Made by a program: the position numbers and the translations under genes
In this document: one piece after another, positions 25,857 to 33,000 of the stretch
How the letters are laid out: every line of letters starts with the position of its first letter
Position numbering within the stretch: the first letter of the stretch is position 1
Source of the DNA: Thermodesulfobacteriota bacterium
GTDB taxonomy: Bacteria; Desulfobacterota; Anaeroferrophillalia; Anaeroferrophillales; Tharpellaceae
DNA length: 33,000 nt
NCBI GenBank assembly: GCA_024762675.1
Contig: JANTGZ010000019.1
Location: forward strand, 1 to 33,000
Direction: 5' to 3'
Notes under the pieces: model-generated
Seen by the model: the letters and a program-made list of their open reading frames with translations, nothing else
Databases searched by the model: none
Told to the model about the DNA's origin: nothing

Positions 25857-26846
25857 TTACTTAGATACCACAACTTTGGCTTGCAGGGCTACCGGTAGAG
25901 TTGCCAGGGCTCCCTGATTGGCCACGCGGGCCGGGACAATTGGCGGCTGGCCCATATCTTCCAAGATTTTCAGGCCACCTTCAGAATCAAGCATATAGTT
26001 CAAAAACATAATCGCCGCCGCCCGATTTGGCGCCTTATCAAGCAAAGTTACGCCGTAAGTGATCGACTTACCCCGTAAAACCATTTTTTCACTAGGGTTT
26101 TTACCACTCACTGCCACCTCAGCCTGCCTGTAAAAAGGATTAAGCTCGTAATTACTGAGATTGATCTCTTGCGGCAGGGTCAAGAACTTAAGCTGATGCT
26201 GTACTGCAATCGACCGATACTCCCAGGCATAGTCAAGTGCCCCGTTCTCCAGCATAGCGATCAGCTCAACCTCTTTGGGACGAATATTACGTAACGGCCG
26301 ATTGGCCAACAGACGCTCATTGAGACCCGGCTTATGAAAAGCTTTTTCAGCTAACTGCAGCACCATCAGGGCCCGATAACCACAGGGATCAAGATTGGGG
26401 TCGGAATGTCCCCATGCAACACCCTCACGAGCCAGAATTTCGGTCCAACTTTGAGGAGTCAACTCCTTGACAAAAGCACTGGTGTCGCTGTAGCAAAGCA
26501 CCATCTGATTGGTCGCAAAACGGATATTCCAAGAGGCATGATCCGGAATCAAAAGGTTATCAATTACTGTAAAATCCGCCGAAGCCATAATATCGCAAGG
26601 CTTGTGCAGATCGGTAATTTTGCGGGCACAATTACGACTGCCACTACTCTCACGTAAAATCTCTATATCGGGATGGGCAGCCTCAAAAGCCCTCTCCATG
26701 GCTGCCATCGGCACCGACAAGCTACCGGCATGAAAGATAGTCACCTGAGATCCGGCCCGGACAGCATCCGGAGTTAACCAAGCCACTCCCGACAGCAGTA
26801 TAATCCCCAAGATAAGCTTGACAACGTAAATTCGATCTATTTTCAT
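25857..26846 (-). CDS. Tungstate/molybdate-binding periplasmic protein (WtpA-like)
   Basis: A 329-residue binding protein with a signal peptide (hydrophobic helix, cleavage near VRA-G at 31). The mature start [13 protein letters not shown] and the later [14 protein letters not shown] and [10 protein letters not shown] are typical of the WtpA/ModA group, in which these segments form the oxyanion pocket. It should capture tungstate or molybdate in the periplasm and deliver it to the permease. AGGAG lies seven bases before the ATG. The gene begins 31 bases after the porin stop, so porin and transporter are probably one operon. Similarity to WtpA points to tungstate with high affinity, but the specificity is inferred. 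Confidence 0.9.
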   Translation of the reverse strand: MKIDRIYVVKLILGIILLSGVAWLTPDAVRAGSQVTIFHAGSLSVPMAAMERAFEAAHPDIEILRESSGSRNCARKITDLHKPCDIMASADFTVIDNLLIPDHASWNIRFATNQMVLCYSDTSAFVKELTPQSWTEILAREGVAWGHSDPNLDPCGYRALMVLQLAEKAFHKPGLNERLLANRPLRNIRPKEVELIAMLENGALDYAWEYRSIAVQHQLKFLTLPQEINLSNYELNPFYRQAEVAVSGKNPSEKMVLRGKSITYGVTLLDKAPNRAAAIMFLNYMLDSEGGLKILEDMGQPPIVPARVANQGALATLPVALQAKVVVSK

Positions 26847-26877
26847 TTTATCTCTCCTGAACAGTTAATCCCGGCTT

Positions 26878-28305
26878 TTAAAATTTGTAGCGAACCCGGC
26901 AGGAACTTATGAATATATCCTCATCGCTGCTGCCGTCACGCTGGCCCTCTTCCCAAAAGTCCATCGCGTCACCGGCAAAGAGGTAACCGGCATTGATGGC
27001 AAATTCGAGGTTATCGTAAAGTTTATATTTCATCCAAACATTTACTTCAACTCCAACTTCATCCTCTTTTCTCTGCTTTCCAGCATCATCTCTATATTCA
27101 ATGTTTTCCGCCGTCAACATATACATCGCCGCAGTCCCGAAGGATAGTTTTTTACTGGCTTTATAGTCAAAAGCCAGCTTATTCATGATAAAACCTTTAT
27201 CGAGCAGGTAATTTTTTTCGGTGTAATAGTCATCCTCAGCGTACATTGCCTTAAAGATAGTCATGTTGGCTTTACAATCAATATCCACCGCCATAAAGGC
27301 ATCAAAATCGCTGTCACCGCCATCATCGTCACCGGAAGCATACCAGAAAGTATAGGTGAATTTCATTTTATCCAGACGACAGCCGATATCAACATGGGCC
27401 AGCCAGGCACTGACATCGAAATCCTCATTGGCGACCCCTTTATTATAATCCCAGCCATTGTATGATTCTTTGAAGTTGGCATTGTCAATACTACCCACCT
27501 GATACATCAGGTCCCAAGAGACGAAAAGGTTTCCAAAATTGCCCTTGCCATCGGTGCCAATCGTCAAAAGATCAAGATCAAACTCGTTTTTTAGTTTTTT
27601 AACCTCATAATTCTGCGAAGTAATTGTCGCAAAACCGACCGGATCACTCTTATCGGAATCACCCTGAAAGTAGACCCCGAAAAGTCCGGCATTGATGTTT
27701 TTTGACGGCTTAAAATTAATTCTTCCGTAAAAAGCGTCCAGATCCTCAATATCATCGTCCGGGTCTTTACTTTCATCCCGGTAGGGCCGCAGCCAGGCAA
27801 ACTTTAAAGTAACCGGGCCCACTGAAAAATCAGAGATCACCCCCATTATTGTTTCTGACCAAAGATATGAATTTACGGTAAAGGGCTGCAACCCCATGCG
27901 AATTCGAGCCTTATTATCAAGCCACGGCAACTGAAAGTCGGTATAGAGCCAGCGTGTCTCCACATTAATTCCATCTCCGGAATAACTCCCCCCAACCCCT
28001 CTTCCAACATCGCCAAGCTTGCCATACTCAAGAGAACCTGCCTCAAAAGCCCATACCCCTTTCACTTTACCGTCATTGCTGGACGCATTAAACCAGAGTC
28101 GATATTTGGCCTCGCCCCAGCTTTCTGAGGAGTTGCCGTCCCCAAGAACCCCTTTCTCACCATCCAGCCAGTCATTATGGTTGGTGTAGATCGTAAAGCG
28201 ATTATTAAAATCACCTTTAATCTTGATCTCTGCCGCCAATACTGAACCCGACACCAGCACCAACAGTAAGATAATTGCGCTGATCACTATTTTCTTTATC
28301 ACCAT
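26878..28305 (-). CDS. Outer-membrane porin-like beta-barrel protein
   Basis: A 475-residue exported protein. The signal peptide ends near VLA-AEIKIKGDF. The rest alternates polar and hydrophobic residues in many short strands rich in Tyr, Phe, Asp and Asn, and the last residue is Phe (RVRYKF), the signal for outer-membrane barrel assembly. It resembles the homotrimeric porins of sulfate-reducing bacteria. Being first in an operon with the oxyanion importer, it may admit tungstate or molybdate to the periplasm. The annotated ATG follows GAGGAGG by only two bases; the GTG that is the second codon has better spacing, so translation may start there (28302). Substrate is inferred from context. 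Confidence 0.85.
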   Translation of the reverse strand: MVIKKIVISAIILLLVLVSGSVLAAEIKIKGDFNNRFTIYTNHNDWLDGEKGVLGDGNSSESWGEAKYRLWFNASSNDGKVKGVWAFEAGSLEYGKLGDVGRGVGGSYSGDGINVETRWLYTDFQLPWLDNKARIRMGLQPFTVNSYLWSETIMGVISDFSVGPVTLKFAWLRPYRDESKDPDDDIEDLDAFYGRINFKPSKNINAGLFGVYFQGDSDKSDPVGFATITSQNYEVKKLKNEFDLDLLTIGTDGKGNFGNLFVSWDLMYQVGSIDNANFKESYNGWDYNKGVANEDFDVSAWLAHVDIGCRLDKMKFTYTFWYASGDDDGGDSDFDAFMAVDIDCKANMTIFKAMYAEDDYYTEKNYLLDKGFIMNKLAFDYKASKKLSFGTAAMYMLTAENIEYRDDAGKQRKEDEVGVEVNVWMKYKLYDNLEFAINAGYLFAGDAMDFWEEGQRDGSSDEDIFISSCRVRYKF

Positions 28306-28353
28306 CCCCTCCTCTTATTTAAGATTAGATAAAAACTTCCGATAAAGGGGCGC

Positions 28354-28382
28354 CTTATACAAATATTTAAATATTTTTGCAA
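28354..28382 (-). promoter_or_regulatory. Sigma70-type promoter of the porin-transporter operon
   Basis: On the minus strand, TTGCAA (28382-28377), 17 bases, then TATAAG (28359-28354). It lies about 50 bases before the porin start. The spacer is filled by the palindrome listed next. Confidence 0.6.
28361..28376. promoter_or_regulatory. 16-bp perfect palindrome between the porin promoter boxes
   Basis: AAATATTTAAATATTT reads the same on both strands and occupies the spacer between the -35 and -10 boxes. This is where a repressor would block polymerase; the divergent regulator at 28603 is the natural candidate. AT-rich palindromes can arise by chance. Confidence 0.35.
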
Positions 28383-28526
28383 CTATAAATGATATATAAT
28401 TACTAATAATCTCTTATAACAACACATAATAACTAAATATTCAAGACAAATTCAAATTTTTTACAATGCAATTAGACAATTAAAACACGCTCCGAAAACC
28501 GGGATCTGCAACCCTGGATCTTATTC

Positions 28527-28555
28527 TTGCCAGCCTTGAAAAGCTCATGTATAAA
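28527..28555 (+). promoter_or_regulatory. Sigma70-type promoter of the regulator gene
   Basis: TTGCCA (28527-28532), 17 bases, then TATAAA (28550-28555), about 50 bases before the regulator ATG. The 297-base gap 28306-28602 otherwise holds only the porin promoter and AT-rich sequence. Confidence 0.6.
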
Positions 28556-28571
28556 CAGAGTCATGTAAGCT
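28541..28571. promoter_or_regulatory. Possible operator: interrupted inverted and direct repeat over the -10 box
   Basis: AAGCTCATG (28541-28549) and CATGTAAGCTT (28561 region to 28571) form an imperfect inverted repeat, and TCATGTA occurs twice (28545-28551, 28561-28567). It covers the regulator's -10 box, so it could serve autoregulation. Weak evidence. Confidence 0.25.
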
Positions 28572-28602
28572 TGACTAAAATAACACCAAGGGGAGTCTAT
28601 TA

Positions 28603-29481
28603 ATGGATGAGAAACAGCTGCTGACCACGAAAGAGATTGCAGCCTATCTGAAAATCAATGAAAAAAAGGTCTACCAGTTGATTCAGGAGGGGAGCATCCC
28701 CTGTACGAGGGTGGTTGGCAAATGGCTCTTTCCTTTAGGTCAGGTCAATCGCTGGATTGAAGAGCACACAGAGCTGAGCAAAAACATTCTCGTGGCCGGC
28801 AGTGACGACCCTCTTTTAATCAGCCTGATTGAAGAGTTTAACCAACTCCATTTTCCTCAATATCTTGCCTTTCATGCCTCGGTCGGCAGTCAGAATGGTC
28901 TGATTTCACTCAACCAAGGCAAAGCCCAGATTGCCGGAGTTCACCTTTTCCATCCCCCTTCCGGTGAATACAACCTTCCCTACATAAAAAAACATCTCGC
29001 CGGAAAGAAGTATCACACGGTTAATTTAGCGTACCGATGCCAGGGCTTGCTGGTCGCAAAAGGCAATCCCCTTAAAATCAATAAAATTGCTGATCTGGCC
29101 CGCAACAATTTTCGTTTCGCAAACCGCACCCCGGGCTCTGGAACCCGCTACCTCTTCGACTATCTGCTCGAGAAGGAGAGACTATCACCGAAAATGATTA
29201 ACGGCTACGAGATCGAACTCAGCACCCATCTCGAGACCGCAACCGCAATCCTCAACGGAAACGCCGATGCCGGCATCGGCCTTGAATATACAGCTCACCT
29301 GCTTAAATTGGATTTTATTCCTCTGCTTGAGGAACGCTTTGATCTGGTGACCATGAAGGAGGGGTTTGTCGCACATCCCCTTAAAGATTTCTTTGCCTTT
29401 CTTGAACCTGAAAAGCTTACCTTAAAAACCGAAATCTACAACGGTTATGATTTTAGAGATTGTGGGAGTATTATTTCGTAA
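28603..29481 (+). CDS. One-component regulator: excisionase-like HTH plus periplasmic-binding-protein-like domain
   Basis: A 292-residue cytoplasmic protein. Residues about 6-56 are an HTH_17/excisionase-type DNA-binding domain (LLTTKEIAAYLKINEKKVYQ, then VVGKWLFPLGQVNRWI). Residues about 62-275 resemble the PBP_like domain (PF12727), related to molybdate/tungstate-binding proteins, with FANRTPGSGTRYLFD at about 172-186 and DAGIGLEYTA near the C-terminus. It is transcribed away from the porin-importer operon, so it probably senses the imported oxyanion in the cytoplasm and controls both directions. GGGGAG lies about eight bases before the ATG. The role parallels tungstate-responsive regulators reported in sulfate reducers, but membership in that family is not established here. 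Confidence 0.85.
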   Translation: MDEKQLLTTKEIAAYLKINEKKVYQLIQEGSIPCTRVVGKWLFPLGQVNRWIEEHTELSKNILVAGSDDPLLISLIEEFNQLHFPQYLAFHASVGSQNGLISLNQGKAQIAGVHLFHPPSGEYNLPYIKKHLAGKKYHTVNLAYRCQGLLVAKGNPLKINKIADLARNNFRFANRTPGSGTRYLFDYLLEKERLSPKMINGYEIELSTHLETATAILNGNADAGIGLEYTAHLLKLDFIPLLEERFDLVTMKEGFVAHPLKDFFAFLEPEKLTLKTEIYNGYDFRDCGSIIS

Positions 29482-29489
29482 CACGGACC

Positions 29490-30176
29490 CTAAATCTCTT
29501 GCCAGCTTCTCTTGAGAGTCGGCTTCCGCAGAGCTTTCTCTAAACGCCCAAGATACTCCCGTCGACTGATCTCTCGCACACCGAACTGCTCAAGATGCGG
29601 GGTTAAAAACTGGTTGTCGATAAAATGAAAATTGCTGCGCCGGGCAAAGGCGACCAGATCAACCAGGGCCGCCTTTGAGGCGTGATCAACCAGGGAGAAC
29701 ATCGATTCACCAAAAAAGCAGCGCCCCAACGAAACCCCATAAAGTCCACCAACAAGTTTTCCATCTTGCCAGGTTTCAAAAGAGTGGGCCAGACCGGCCC
29801 TGTGAAGATCAAGATAAGCTGCCGCCATCTCCGGGGTTATCCAGGTCCCTTTTTCATGGCGACGCGGGGTTTTGGCACAGCCGCTAACAACCTCGGCAAA
29901 AGCTCTATCCCGATGCATAATGAAATTTGCTTTTTTCAGATAGCGGAAGTTACGCCGTGAAAGATGAAATTCGTCAACAATAAGAACCGCCCGCGGATCG
30001 GGCGACCACCAAAGAATGGGATCACCAGGCGAGTACCAGGGAAAGATGCCTTCGGCATAGGCCCGTAAAAGGCGCTCCCTGGAGAGATCTCCCCCGACTG
30101 CAAGCAGACCATTTTCAGCATCAGCCAGATGGGCCGGCGGAAAAACCGGGCGCAGGTTAAGATGATAAACCGGCAT
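29490..30176 (-). CDS. aat: Leucyl/phenylalanyl-tRNA-protein transferase
   Basis: A 228-residue enzyme of the N-degron pathway that transfers Leu or Phe from tRNA to proteins with N-terminal Lys or Arg, marking them for ClpS/ClpAP degradation. Family motifs are EGIFPWYSPGDPILWWSPDPR (about 42-62, shown to be contiguous), GGLYGVSLGRCFFGESMFS (143-161) and FIDNQFLTPHLEQFG (185-199). Length is normal. It begins three bases after the stop of the homocysteine-methyltransferase-like gene, so it is the third gene of the operon. It converges on the regulator gene with only eight bases between stops. Confidence 0.97.
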   Translation of the reverse strand: MPVYHLNLRPVFPPAHLADAENGLLAVGGDLSRERLLRAYAEGIFPWYSPGDPILWWSPDPRAVLIVDEFHLSRRNFRYLKKANFIMHRDRAFAEVVSGCAKTPRRHEKGTWITPEMAAAYLDLHRAGLAHSFETWQDGKLVGGLYGVSLGRCFFGESMFSLVDHASKAALVDLVAFARRSNFHFIDNQFLTPHLEQFGVREISRREYLGRLEKALRKPTLKRSWQEI

Positions 30177-30179
30177 AAT

Positions 30180-31163
30180 TTACTCAAACCTTGTCGGATC
30201 AGTCGGCAGTGCGCAGTAACCCCGGTTATCTTTCGATTGGCACCGGCCACCCCCAAGATGTTTAGCCAGATATTCAAGATGCTCAACCCCGGTACCGCAA
30301 CAACCCCCTAAGATCGGGATATTAAAGTCACGGTTCAGAGAGACCATGCGCTGGCCCCAGTCAGAAACCGTATCCGCTTTCAGGGTTACAGCCTCGTTCA
30401 GCTCTTGGTGATCGAGAGAGGAGGCATTCGCCTGAAAACCGAGCAGGCGCTCAAGCACCGCCGCGGGTTCCTGCTCGACCTTCAAAAATGAAGGATAAGC
30501 GCAGTTCACCATATAACCGAGCGGAGCTCTGTCAAGAACCCCATCAATCGTCGCCATCGCCTCGGTCAAAGTGTGACCATCGAGCATCACACCCTCACGA
30601 TTAATCACAAAACTTACAATATATGGGATTTCGGTCGCCGCCATGGCCGCCGCCAGACCCACCGCCTCAGGCAGCGCCGGCAGGGTCTGGGCAATCAAAA
30701 AATCGACGCCGGCCACCGCCAGTTTTTGACTCTGCCAAGCATGAAAAGCTTGGGCTTCAAGCCGACTTAAACCTTGGTCGGGCAGATAGCAGTCATTTTT
30801 ACAACTCATCAGGCCGCCGACCAAAATATTTTCGGAAAAATCTCCCCAGGCCGCCTGAATCTCCCTTATATAATTTACAGCATCAGCGTTAACATTACGC
30901 CTTTCACCAACCCTTTCCAGACGTTCCCGATTTGCCCGCCAGGTCGGCGTCGTCACCATAATCGGCACCGCAATCTTTCGGGCAACCGCAATAAACCGGT
31001 TAATCAAGCCGGCAATCAGCCGCCGACCCCGATCATCATAAATCAACAGCGCATTAACCAGCTCGGGATGCAGCTCAATCTCTAAAGACCGTTTCAAAGT
31101 CTCAATCACCGCCGCTTCCGCAAGGATAAAATCATTTTCTGCCAGAACTTTTCCTAAATCCAC
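30180..31163 (-). CDS. Homocysteine S-methyltransferase family protein
   Basis: A 327-residue TIM-barrel protein of the Hcy-binding family. The zinc ligands are visible: Cys221 in MVNCAYPS and the pair Cys288/Cys289 in GGCCGTG. The family moves a methyl group from S-methylmethionine, betaine or another donor to homocysteine. The N-terminus lacks the usual DGG motif and reads FILAEAAVIETLKR, so the donor or substrate may differ. The start is GTG, placed directly after the upstream stop TAG with no gap. It lies between the diadenylate cyclase and aat genes. Methionine synthesis or repair is the likely role; the donor is unknown. Confidence 0.82.
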   Translation of the reverse strand: MDLGKVLAENDFILAEAAVIETLKRSLEIELHPELVNALLIYDDRGRRLIAGLINRFIAVARKIAVPIMVTTPTWRANRERLERVGERRNVNADAVNYIREIQAAWGDFSENILVGGLMSCKNDCYLPDQGLSRLEAQAFHAWQSQKLAVAGVDFLIAQTLPALPEAVGLAAAMAATEIPYIVSFVINREGVMLDGHTLTEAMATIDGVLDRAPLGYMVNCAYPSFLKVEQEPAAVLERLLGFQANASSLDHQELNEAVTLKADTVSDWGQRMVSLNRDFNIPILGGCCGTGVEHLEYLAKHLGGGRCQSKDNRGYCALPTDPTRFE

Positions 31164-32057
31164 CTAAACCACCCGGGTACTGACAACCGGATCGAGGGCG
31201 GCAATAATTTTCCCCTCGTCAAAGACTGTAACTCTGCCGCTACTTTCCGAAACCACAACCGCTATCGCCTCGCTGTACATTGTAATACTCGCTGCAGCCC
31301 GATGCCGGGAACCCAGTCCTTTGAGCTGTCGGGTGACAGAGGTAACCGCATCAAGATGACGACCGGCGGCCTCTACAACCCCATTTCCAGAAATAATAAA
31401 AGCACCATCAAGCTGAGCCAGCTCCTTGACGCTTTCAACCACCTCGGAGGAGGTTATGCCCCGAACCTCTTCAGGGTAACCTTTGAAAGGGTTGAAAATG
31501 GCCTGATGCGACAATTTCATTACCTGCTCGACATTGCCGACAACAAATGTCGTACCGACAGATTTACCCTCTCTTCCCAGGGCCCCAATGTCAAGGGCGA
31601 TATCAACCACGGCGATCACTGTCTGGTAAAACTTCTTCGACATCAGCGAGCGTGGGTCAAAAGGAAATTCATCACTCCAGGAGAGTCTCAGATCATGCAC
31701 CGTAATGGTGTCGAGATGATCTTTTCCCCAAGGTCCCAATACACATACAACTTTACTGTCCGGTAGTATAACCTGCTCAAGAACCGCTTGCATAAAAGCG
31801 TATTTGATCCTGGAAAAACGGGACTGGTTTCCGTGCCAGGTACGAATGACCTTGCTCTTACTATTAAGAGAATCAGGGATCACCTGATCTTTGGGGAAGA
31901 TAAGTACAACCCCTTCATCTGCAAACAGCTCAGTTGCCCTGTAGGCATTAAAAGATTGCTCACTGTTCAAAAAAAGAAAAACCTTATCACTGGCAGTTTC
32001 CCGGGCCAGACGCAAGGCATTGGCAATTAAAATATTTGCCTGTTTTCGATTTTCCAT
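31164..32057 (-). CDS. Diadenylate cyclase (DisA_N domain) with N-terminal pyruvate-kinase-C-like domain
   Basis: A 297-residue protein whose C-terminal half (about 155-290) is a DAC domain, which joins two ATP into cyclic di-AMP. The active-site motifs are present: DGAFIISGNG (Asp217-Gly218-Ala219) and LGSRHRAAASIT (about 248-259) with the RHR group; GREGKSVGTTFVVG is also typical. The N-terminal half (about 1-140) looks like the pyruvate kinase C-terminal fold, the architecture of CdaZ/DacZ enzymes described in archaea and some bacteria. No membrane segment is seen, so it is cytoplasmic. It heads an operon with the Hcy-methyltransferase-like gene and aat. The signal controlling it is unknown; the N-terminal domain may bind a ligand. 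Confidence 0.87.
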   Translation of the reverse strand: MENRKQANILIANALRLARETASDKVFLFLNSEQSFNAYRATELFADEGVVLIFPKDQVIPDSLNSKSKVIRTWHGNQSRFSRIKYAFMQAVLEQVILPDSKVVCVLGPWGKDHLDTITVHDLRLSWSDEFPFDPRSLMSKKFYQTVIAVVDIALDIGALGREGKSVGTTFVVGNVEQVMKLSHQAIFNPFKGYPEEVRGITSSEVVESVKELAQLDGAFIISGNGVVEAAGRHLDAVTSVTRQLKGLGSRHRAAASITMYSEAIAVVVSESSGRVTVFDEGKIIAALDPVVSTRVV

Positions 32058-32138
32058 GATAAGTAACTCACTCTTTTCAAGTATCTGTGCACCCAGGATA
32101 AATCATCCCCAGGCTTCGCGAAGCGAAGGTCTGATATT

Positions 32139-32167
32139 ACATTAGCAGAAGTCCAGATTATTGCCAA
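32139..32167 (-). promoter_or_regulatory. Possible promoter of the diadenylate cyclase operon
   Basis: On the minus strand, TTGGCA (32167-32162), 17 bases, then TAATGT (32144-32139). A short perfect hairpin, CTTCGC/GCGAAG (32114-32128), lies in the leader just downstream. The start codon is about 75 bases from the predicted transcription start. Confidence 0.4.
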
Positions 32168-32247
32168 GAGCATAAGTGAGCGACTGATTCTTAGATTCAG
32201 ATCGCGTTGAGAGCTACAATAACAACCCTGAAAATGAGGTCAAAAAA

Positions 32248-32856
32248 ATGAAAATAATAGGTGTATCGGCAAGTCCGAGAAAAAACCAGTCTACTGCATT
32301 TGCCCTGGCACAATGTCTTGACGAGGTAAAGCTGACGGCAAGCGCTTCAGGAATTGTCGTTGATATTGAAACGATCGATCTTGCCGGTTTGAAAATTAAT
32401 GGCTGCATCTCTTGTGACGCATGCAAAAAAGGTCTGCTCTGCAGTCAGAGTGACGACTTCAAACTGCTGATCCCCAAGCTTGCCGACCCCGAAATTTCAG
32501 GAATCATTGTCGCCAGTCCGGTATATATGGGTTGCATGTCATGCCAGGCCAAGGCCTTCATCGACCGCTCTGTTCTTTTCAGGCGCAACGGGTTCAGGTT
32601 CAGAAACCTCCTCGGCGGCGCACTGGCCGTGGGTGGCTCCCGCAACGGCGGCCAGGAGTTGACCATCCAGGCAATTCATGCCGGCATGATGATTCATGAT
32701 ATGATAATCATCGGCGATGGCGATCATTTTGGCGGCATCGCCTGGGGCAAACATCCCGATGGCCATACAGCCGACACAACCGGCATCACCACCGCCCGCA
32801 ACCTCGGCCGCCGCATGGTTGAAGTTGCACAGATGCTGACAAAGGAAAAGGATTAA
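32248..32856 (+). CDS. Iron-sulfur flavoprotein (NADPH-dependent FMN reductase fold)
   Basis: A 202-residue flavodoxin-like protein. The FMN phosphate loop is GVSASPRKNQST (5-16). A compact cysteine motif, Cys53-x2-Cys56-x2-Cys59-x5-Cys65 in GCISCDACKKGLLC, matches the [4Fe-4S] motif of the iron-sulfur flavoprotein (Isf) family from anaerobes, which reduce O2, H2O2 or other acceptors with ferredoxin electrons. SPVYMGCMSCQAKAFIDR follows, a usual FMN-reductase stretch. GAGGT lies about seven bases before the ATG. It is followed after three bases by an ABM-type monooxygenase gene, so the two likely form a redox-protection pair. The natural electron acceptor is unknown. Confidence 0.87.
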   Translation: MKIIGVSASPRKNQSTAFALAQCLDEVKLTASASGIVVDIETIDLAGLKINGCISCDACKKGLLCSQSDDFKLLIPKLADPEISGIIVASPVYMGCMSCQAKAFIDRSVLFRRNGFRFRNLLGGALAVGGSRNGGQELTIQAIHAGMMIHDMIIIGDGDHFGGIAWGKHPDGHTADTTGITTARNLGRRMVEVAQMLTKEKD

Positions 32857-32859
32857 TTT

Positions 32860-33000
32860 ATGATACACGTAATTGCATCCATTCAAGTAAAAGAAGGCAA
32901 AACGTCCCAGTTCATGGAGATATTCAAGGCTAATATCCCGAATGTGTTACAGGAAAAAGGTTGCGTTGAATATGTGCCGACAATTGACTTGCCTTCCGGC
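32860..33000 (+). CDS. Partial ABM-family (YgiN-like) monooxygenase, N-terminal part
   Basis: An ATG at 32860 opens a frame that runs off the window after 47 codons. The residues MIHVIASIQVKEGKTSQFME, then a helix and KGCVEYVPTIDLPSG, match the ferredoxin-like fold of the antibiotic biosynthesis monooxygenase/YgiN family, small dimeric enzymes acting on quinols without cofactor. It starts three bases after the iron-sulfur flavoprotein stop, so the two are an operon. No strong ribosome site other than AAGGAAAAGG inside the previous gene is seen. The rest lies outside the window. Confidence 0.75.
   Translation, partial: MIHVIASIQVKEGKTSQFMEIFKANIPNVLQEKGCVEYVPTIDLPSG

Overview
The window looks like a chromosomal stretch from a Gram-negative, probably anaerobic bacterium, most likely of the Desulfobacterota/Deltaproteobacteria type. 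That placement is inferred from gene content: apolipoprotein N-acyltransferase, a GT9 heptosyltransferase-like enzyme and an outer-membrane porin (Gram-negative envelope); a selenocysteine-decoded selenophosphate synthetase; a Wtp/Tup-type tungstate/molybdate importer; a CdaZ-like diadenylate cyclase; and an iron-sulfur flavoprotein. No rRNA, tRNA, CRISPR array or complete insertion sequence was seen.

Layout. (1) 1-2404 is an AT-rich accessory segment. It holds the end of an antitoxin gene, a PIN-domain toxin and a Fic-domain protein. Two related imperfect inverted repeats flank fic and resemble integron attC sites. A palindrome and a short open frame that may be a gene remnant follow. (2) 2405-5597 (minus strand) is a two-component system, a Cache/HAMP sensor kinase and a NarL-type regulator, preceded by a small lipoprotein gene. 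(3) 5967-7133 is an MFS exporter ending at a strong bidirectional terminator. A 60-residue protein with its own promoter follows on the other strand. (4) 7698-9974 (minus) is groES-groEL with a textbook sigma70 promoter, a perfect CIRCE operator and a terminator. (5) 10011-14557 (minus) is an operon of GT9 glycosyltransferase, selD and an RlhA-like U32 protein. selD has an in-frame UGA at codon 22 that is almost certainly selenocysteine. A 127-bp nested inverted repeat lies between selD and the U32 gene.

(6) 14697-18909 (plus) is corC-lnt, translationally coupled, then pabB. (7) 18969-23593 holds a DUF547 protein, a secreted DUF4384 protein convergent with a caspase-fold lipoprotein, and an amidohydrolase. 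(8) 23884-29481 is a metal-oxyanion locus: porin, solute-binding protein, permease and ATPase on the minus strand, with a divergent one-component regulator (HTH plus periplasmic-binding-protein-like domain). The divergent promoters are visible. (9) 29490-32057 (minus) is a compact operon of diadenylate cyclase, homocysteine-methyltransferase-like protein and leucyl/phenylalanyl-tRNA-protein transferase. (10) 32248-33000 (plus) is an iron-sulfur flavoprotein and the start of an ABM-type monooxygenase.

The points most worth a second look are the selenocysteine SelD that a simple ORF caller truncates by 33 residues, the attC-like sites around fic, the nested inverted repeat inside the selD operon, a three-copy dispersed repeat, the caspase/DUF4384 pair, and the porin-linked oxyanion importer with a palindrome between its promoter boxes.
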